From assembly GCF_003013715.1 (NCBI RefSeq), contig NC_072812.1:2852001-2916000 (forward strand): 64,000 nt of DNA, written 5' to 3'. Shown here piece by piece: positions 59,036 through 64,000 of this stretch. Positions within the stretch are counted from its first letter, which is position 1, and each line of letters begins with the position of its first letter. The notes below the pieces were generated by a model that ran no database searches, was not told the DNA's origin, and saw only the letters and a list, made by a program, of their open reading frames with translations. The position numbers and the translations under genes were made by a program. The DNA is from Candidozyma auris (Eukaryota; Ascomycota; Pichiomycetes; Serinales; Metschnikowiaceae).

Positions 59036-59693
59036 GACCCACGAGGTTCCCGTCATCAGGGTCGACACTTCTTGAAGCATCTACAGTTCCATTTGCTAAG
59101 CTCAGGTTTTTATCTTTTTTTTATAACGTGTACAATAAAAGAGTTGCATAGAGGTGACTTGTACAAGGTTATACATGCTTACCAGGATCTCAAAGTTCCT
59201 GAGATTGCCCAGGTCAATGGGGTCATCTAGGTAGCACAAATCGCACCAAATGCTCCATGTGCGCCATACATTGGTGGCCCACGTTGTCTTGGGAAGAAAA
59301 ATCAATACGCATAATATTTCATAAGCAGATTTCTGGTCCTATGAAAAGTCTATCATTGTGCAACAAAAGAGCTGCTTTTAACCTTTTCTTCACTTAGTGC
59401 CTACCCCACTAGCCCACTTCTACTTGGCTGCAAAGTACAGTAGTGTCACAGCTTGGGTCATCGGCCTCAATAATTCACAAAAGCGTCTCAGAAATCATAT
59501 AAAGAACTTTAAACGCCTTTAATCTTACATTAAACTCGATTAAATCATCCTTATATTTCCAAATCGTGTCCACAAATTTACTGATTCCTCTCTATCTCTA
59601 CATCCAGCCTTCTCCATTAGCCATGCAGGTCTGAACCCCAGATAAGTTCAATCACTTTCTCACCTCACGACCCACTTCACCAACTTTCCCCAA
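59036..59693. other. Intergenic: PRS1 3' end and VIP1 promoter
   Basis: About 660 bp. A TGGCTGCAAAG element is at 59425-59435. CT-rich leader (59570-59690) precedes VIP1. No gene was seen. Confidence 0.5.
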
Positions 59694-62600
59694 ATGGACA
59701 CTTCCCAGCTGATCCCCATCCCAAAGCACGGGAACGGGAAAAATCAGTCGATGCTGCCGCTTCTGCTAAGCTCTAACGACGGCAAGGAGGTGACAGAAAG
59801 GGCCATGGCGCTGATCGCACCCATGTTAGAAGGCTTCACTCCCAAGACCAGTGCTGAGGAGGCCAAGGACGGAGTTGCTTCTCAGTTGGGTACGGCGCTG
59901 ACTTCTCCTAGAAGACTGTCTTTGGCAGCGATTGGCGAGGCTGTCTCGCTCACTTCGGACAACTTGTCGATCAATAATGCCATGAATCAGCTGCTGCCGG
60001 AAGATTTGAGTAATGGGGAATCTCTTACAAAACCATACTCCAGAACAAACTCGGCGTCGTCTTGGGACTTGAACTTGCCGAAACTCAACAAGACAGTGCT
60101 GAACTCGCTGAACACGCTGCGCAGACTGGCGTCCAATGCAACCAACCCGTCTCCGCCAAATGTGAACAAGATAGGCAAGATCGGTGTGTGTGCGATGGAC
60201 ACCAAAGTCATGCTGAAACCTTGTAGAAAGATCTTGAATCGGCTTATAGAAAACGGAGAGTTCGAGACCATTGTGTTTGGTGATAAAGTGATCTTGGATG
60301 AGGCGGTGGAGAACTGGCCCACCTGCGACTTCCTTATCAGCTTCTTCTCCACAGGTTTCCCTTTGGACAAAGCCATCAGCTATGCGAATCTAAGAAAGCC
60401 ATACATAATCAACGACTTGATATTGCAGAAGACCTTGTGGGACAGAAGGTTGGTGTTGAACATCTTGAACCATGCAAATGTGCCTACCCCAGAGAGACTC
60501 GAAATCAGCAGAGACGGTGGACCTCGCATCGATAAGATTTTGGAAGATAAGCTCGTGGAGGTCGGTATCCCTCGTGATCACTTGTACAAGTTAACTCATC
60601 AAGAAGAGCCAGAGTGGTCCATGTTGGATGAAGATACCATCTGCGTCAATGGCAAGATCATGAAGAAGCCATTTGTTGAAAAGCCTGTTGATGGCGAAGA
60701 CCACAACGTCTACATATACTATCCCAAATCTACTGGTGGTGGTGGTCGACGTCTCTTTAGGAAGATAGGTAACAAATCTTCTGAGTTTGATCCTGACTTA
60801 AGCACTCCTCGTACAGAGGGATCATTCATATACGAAAGGTTCATGGATACCGACAACTTCGAGGATGTGAAAGCGTACACCGTTGGCGCTGACTTTTGCC
60901 ATGCTGAAACGAGAAAATCTCCTGTTGTCGATGGTATCGTGAGACGTAACACACATGGCAAGGAAATTCGTTTTGTGACAGAGTTGAGCGATCATGAAAA
61001 GCTCATGGCAAAGAATGTGAGTCGCATCTTCAGACAAACTATCTGTGGGTTCGATTTATTGCGAGTCAATGGTGAGTCGTACGTTATTGATGTGAATGGT
61101 TTTTCTTTCGTCAAGGACAACAACGATTATTATGATTCATGTGCCTCTATATTGAGGGACATGTTCATTGAAGCGAAGAAATCAAGAGACTTCATCAAGA
61201 ACAAGATACCCAAGACAAGCCAGATTAATCAGTCTGAATTTGAGGAGAAACAACAGAAATGGGTTTTCAAGGGAATGGTCTCGGTCATTAGACATGCAGA
61301 CAGAACACCCAAACAGAAATTCAAGTACTCCTTCAGATCTCCTCTTTTCACGTCATTGCTTAAGGGTCACAAGGAAGAAGTAATTATTCGAGCCATTCCT
61401 GATTTGCAAGTTGTGTTAGAGACCGTCAAGATTGCAGAAGAGAAGGAGCTCGAGGATTTGAAGAAGCTCAAGCAGTTGAGAATGGCATTAGAGAAAAAGA
61501 TCGAATTTCCGGGCACTAAGATTCAGTTGAAGCCATCATTGAATCCTGAAAACCCTGAGGTCGTGGATAAAGTTCAGTTCATTTTGAAGTGGGGTGGCGA
61601 GCCAACTCACTCGGCTAGATTTCAAGCGACAGACGTGGGAGAACAGTTAAGACAAAATATCAAGTTACTCAACAGAGAAGCACTTAACGATGTGAAGGTG
61701 TACACTTCTTCTGAGAGAAGAGTGATCGCCAGCGCTCATCTTGCAACATGCTCTATGTTGGGATTGCCCTCTTTGCCAGACGATTTCCTCATCATAAGAA
61801 AGGATTTGTTGGACGATTCTAATGCTGCCAAGGACTTGATGGACAAAGTGAAGAAGAAGTTGAAGCCATTGTTGAGACAAGGTGCCGAAGCTCCTCCTCA
61901 GTTTACTTGGCCTCCTAAGATGCCACAACCTTTTGTTGTTATTAAGAGGGTCTGTGAGTTGATGAATTTTCATAAAAACATCATGGAGTACAATTTTAAA
62001 AACTACGATGTCAGTAAGTTTCAGGAGAATTGGTGTTGTGGCGAAGATCCATATTTGTTTAAGGAGAGATGGGACAAACTTTTCCAAGAATTCACATCTG
62101 TCGAAAAGACACATCCATCGAAGATCTCGGAATTGTATGACACAATGAAATATGATGCCTTGCACAATCGTCAATTCTTGGAGAAGATATTGGCTTTTGA
62201 CCCTAATGATGAAAATCTACTCAAAGTATTAGGTGAGACGTGTGGAGACACCATCAAATCGTCTGGTCTTGTGAGTGAGTACCCAATCAATATCTTGGCC
62301 ATGAACAACTTCAAAATTCCGCACGAAGCCAGCTCTAATGTCAGCTCCGCCTCTGGCTCAACGTCGAATCTACAGAACATCACCAATTCTAGTACAGCTT
62401 CCGCTGGCTCTCTTGGGTGGGTCTTGAAGGGAGCTGCGCCTTCTGTGAAGCATTCGAATGCCAACAATGACTCAAACACACATAAATCTAGTTGTAACAG
62501 CAGTGTTAGCAGCAATGGTAAAGCACCAGAAAATCCATTTGATCATCCTACCTTTGCTCGACTCAGAGAGTTGTACAGATTATCCAAGGTTCTCTTCGAT

Positions 62601-63128
62601 TTCATATGCCCACAGGAATACGGCATCAAGGATGAAGAAAAGTTAGATATTGGGTTGTTAACATCTTTACCATTAGCAAAGCAAATCTTATCCGACATTA
62701 AAGACATGAAGAAACACGATTCTGCTGCAATGGTCAACTATTTCACGAAGGAGTCGCATATCTATACATTGCTCAATGTTATATACGGTGCTCAATTGCC
62801 AATGAAAATTGCAAGAAATGCATTGCCTGAGCTCGACTACATGTCGCAGATTGTGTTCGAAATCTACGAGTCTGGCGACTCTAATAGCCCATCCGGAAAG
62901 AAACATGCTATCAGGATGTCGTTGTCTCCAGGCTGTCATACACAAGATCCATTGGATGTTCACTTGGATGATGACCATTACATTGGTTGTATTCCAAGAA
63001 TCAGCTTGACAAGACACTTGGACATGGACTTGGTGATCCAAAGATTGAAATCAAGGTTCTCCAGAGTGTCCTTGCCAAAGCAGTTTACTCCTGTCAATAT
63101 TTCCAGTCCATTGGTCTCGGGACTTTAG
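59694..63128 (+). CDS. VIP1: Vip1, bifunctional inositol-pyrophosphate kinase/phosphatase
   Basis: A 1,144-residue protein (S. cerevisiae Vip1 is 1,146). After a Ser-rich N-terminus, the ATP-grasp kinase domain starts at KIGKIGVCAMDTKVMLKPCR (about 160) and includes GGGGRRLFRKIGNKSSEFDP and VIDVNGFSFVKDNNDYYD. The second half is a histidine-acid-phosphatase-like domain with RHADRTP at about 533-539 and the C-terminal HTQDPLDVHLDDD. Kinase phosphorylates IP6/IP7 at position 1 to give IP7/IP8, used in phosphate signalling; the phosphatase domain reverses this. A low-complexity insert (Ser/Asn-rich, about 880-950) lies inside the phosphatase domain. Frame intact. Confidence 0.96.
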   Translation: MDTSQLIPIPKHGNGKNQSMLPLLLSSNDGKEVTERAMALIAPMLEGFTPKTSAEEAKDGVASQLGTALTSPRRLSLAAIGEAVSLTSDNLSINNAMNQLLPEDLSNGESLTKPYSRTNSASSWDLNLPKLNKTVLNSLNTLRRLASNATNPSPPNVNKIGKIGVCAMDTKVMLKPCRKILNRLIENGEFETIVFGDKVILDEAVENWPTCDFLISFFSTGFPLDKAISYANLRKPYIINDLILQKTLWDRRLVLNILNHANVPTPERLEISRDGGPRIDKILEDKLVEVGIPRDHLYKLTHQEEPEWSMLDEDTICVNGKIMKKPFVEKPVDGEDHNVYIYYPKSTGGGGRRLFRKIGNKSSEFDPDLSTPRTEGSFIYERFMDTDNFEDVKAYTVGADFCHAETRKSPVVDGIVRRNTHGKEIRFVTELSDHEKLMAKNVSRIFRQTICGFDLLRVNGESYVIDVNGFSFVKDNNDYYDSCASILRDMFIEAKKSRDFIKNKIPKTSQINQSEFEEKQQKWVFKGMVSVIRHADRTPKQKFKYSFRSPLFTSLLKGHKEEVIIRAIPDLQVVLETVKIAEEKELEDLKKLKQLRMALEKKIEFPGTKIQLKPSLNPENPEVVDKVQFILKWGGEPTHSARFQATDVGEQLRQNIKLLNREALNDVKVYTSSERRVIASAHLATCSMLGLPSLPDDFLIIRKDLLDDSNAAKDLMDKVKKKLKPLLRQGAEAPPQFTWPPKMPQPFVVIKRVCELMNFHKNIMEYNFKNYDVSKFQENWCCGEDPYLFKERWDKLFQEFTSVEKTHPSKISELYDTMKYDALHNRQFLEKILAFDPNDENLLKVLGETCGDTIKSSGLVSEYPINILAMNNFKIPHEASSNVSSASGSTSNLQNITNSSTASAGSLGWVLKGAAPSVKHSNANNDSNTHKSSCNSSVSSNGKAPENPFDHPTFARLRELYRLSKVLFDFICPQEYGIKDEEKLDIGLLTSLPLAKQILSDIKDMKKHDSAAMVNYFTKESHIYTLLNVIYGAQLPMKIARNALPELDYMSQIVFEIYESGDSNSPSGKKHAIRMSLSPGCHTQDPLDVHLDDDHYIGCIPRISLTRHLDMDLVIQRLKSRFSRVSLPKQFTPVNISSPLVSGL

Positions 63129-63297
63129 ACTTACAGTTTATCAATATATCTCTATACTTTGTATTTAACCTAAATGCTTTCAGTAGATTTAACCAGGACA
63201 ACAGTACCACGTGCTGCTCCAGTATCAGATGAAAACCCTATATCCCTCAAAAACATTAATGTTTATAAAAAAAATAAAACCAATCTTCACAATAAAT
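63129..63297. other. Convergent gap VIP1/FAS1
   Basis: Short AT-rich convergent 3' region with CACGTG at 63209-63214 and an A-rich run; terminator function only. Confidence 0.5.
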
Positions 63298-64000
63298 TCA
63301 AGCCTTCTCGTAGGACTCCCAGTTGTCAAGAATGCTCTTAAGTTTCTCTGACTTGGTCAATTGGTAGACTTCCTCGAAGTACTCCTTGGTGATCTGGAAT
63401 GGCTTGGCAGTCAAATTCGGAATGTACTTGTTGATCAAATCCTTGGGCTTCACAGAAGATTTAGGAATCTTCTTGCACAAGAATCTCTGGAATGGCTTCA
63501 CACCAGACATCAAGTATGAAGAGTGGAAAGGCACAGAAATACCCTTCAATGGAATTACAGCAAAACCCCTCTGCAAATCAATTGGCTGAGGTTTGGCAAT
63601 CGACTGAGCAGAAACCTCGTCAATGATCTCCTTCAAGTGTTTTTTAACGTCATCTAAGGACATCTGCTCTTGCAACTTCACAATATCAATCTTGTTCAAC
63701 TTGATGACATTCAACACGTTGGTCAAAGTGTCCAATGCTCTCAAGTCACCAGCAGTCACATACTGGGTGTTCTCAACGTTGTAGTTAACAATTTCCAACA
63801 ACCAGCCGGTCTTGGTGGCAACTTCATCCACAACAAATCTCAAGGCAGCGTCGTTGAAGCTTGGATTCACTCTCGTTGGGTTCACAGCGCACATACCATA
63901 GTTGGATCTGCCCAACTCGTCTCTTGGAACTGCAACTTGCATGGTCATACCTCTGTAGAAGACAACGTCGACGAGCGACTCAATTGGCATGACATTGGCT
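63298..64000 (-). CDS. FAS1: Fas1, fatty acid synthase beta subunit, C-terminus (cut by window edge)
   Basis: The last 234 codons, open to the right window edge. It is the malonyl/palmitoyl-transferase (MPT) end of Fas1: [76 protein letters not shown] and the C-terminus [20 protein letters not shown] to YEKA. Fas1 and Fas2 form the cytosolic alpha6beta6 synthase making palmitoyl/stearoyl-CoA. Internal ATGs at 63990 are not starts; the gene must extend about 5.5 kb beyond the window. Confidence 0.96.
   Translation of the reverse strand, partial: ANVMPIESLVDVVFYRGMTMQVAVPRDELGRSNYGMCAVNPTRVNPSFNDAALRFVVDEVATKTGWLLEIVNYNVENTQYVTAGDLRALDTLTNVLNVIKLNKIDIVKLQEQMSLDDVKKHLKEIIDEVSAQSIAKPQPIDLQRGFAVIPLKGISVPFHSSYLMSGVKPFQRFLCKKIPKSSVKPKDLINKYIPNLTAKPFQITKEYFEEVYQLTKSEKLKSILDNWESYEKA

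Overview
This window is a nuclear chromosome segment from a budding yeast of the CUG-Ser1 ("CTG") clade. The strongest evidence is a tRNA at 24070-24164 with a CAG anticodon, G at position 33, a serine-type long variable arm and a G discriminator base, which are the hallmarks of the tRNA that reads CUG as serine. The gene set is typically saccharomycotine (SKN7, VIP1, CSF1, BET5, BER1, SLX1). Introns are few and short, with GTATGT donors and TACTAAC branch sites a few bases from the AG. The base composition is moderate, with GC-rich stretches, and CTG codons are not rare, so the GC-richer lineages of the clade (such as Metschnikowiaceae) are a guess rather than a conclusion. CTG codons in all proteins here should be read as Ser.

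Left part (1-16.9 kb): HFI1 (SAGA subunit, cut by the window edge), a 14-TM-type MFS transporter, BET5 (TRAPP), a 2.9 kb gene-free repeat-rich stretch ahead of a small CTG-rich ORF at 7690, a spliced ATP18 (9264-9834) hidden by an intron and carrying an apparent +1 shift, EFM3-like methyltransferase, a frameshifted allantoicase (DAL2), then a long tail-anchored coiled-coil protein. Middle-left (16.9-24.4 kb): a decayed-looking gene-poor stretch with broken reading frames, a small orphan ORF, a CENP-B-type HTH protein, cofilin COF1 with a start-codon-only coding exon and an 11-nt microexon, and the intron-containing tRNA-Ser(CAG).

Right part (24.4-64 kb): dense, conserved housekeeping genes: XDJ1, a securin-like ORF, the giant CSF1, MRX14 (bL34m), RPA14, SMC4, DUS4, BDF1, BRE1, ROT2, SLX1, SKN7, BER1, PRS1, VIP1 and the C-terminal end of FAS1. 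The genes are independent monocistronic units in mixed orientation. Themes include chromatin and chromosome structure (HFI1, BDF1, BRE1, SMC4, SLX1, securin-like), mitochondrial function (ATP18, MRX14), secretory and lipid traffic (BET5, ROT2, CSF1) and stress or inositol-pyrophosphate signalling (SKN7, VIP1).

Most unusual observations: the COF1 exon structure, the +1 shift in ATP18 and -1-type shift in DAL2 within 3 kb of each other, a recurrent intergenic element TGGCTGCRAAA seen at about ten sites, and tandem arrays in the long region upstream of 7690. I saw no mobile element, virus-like gene or CRISPR array.
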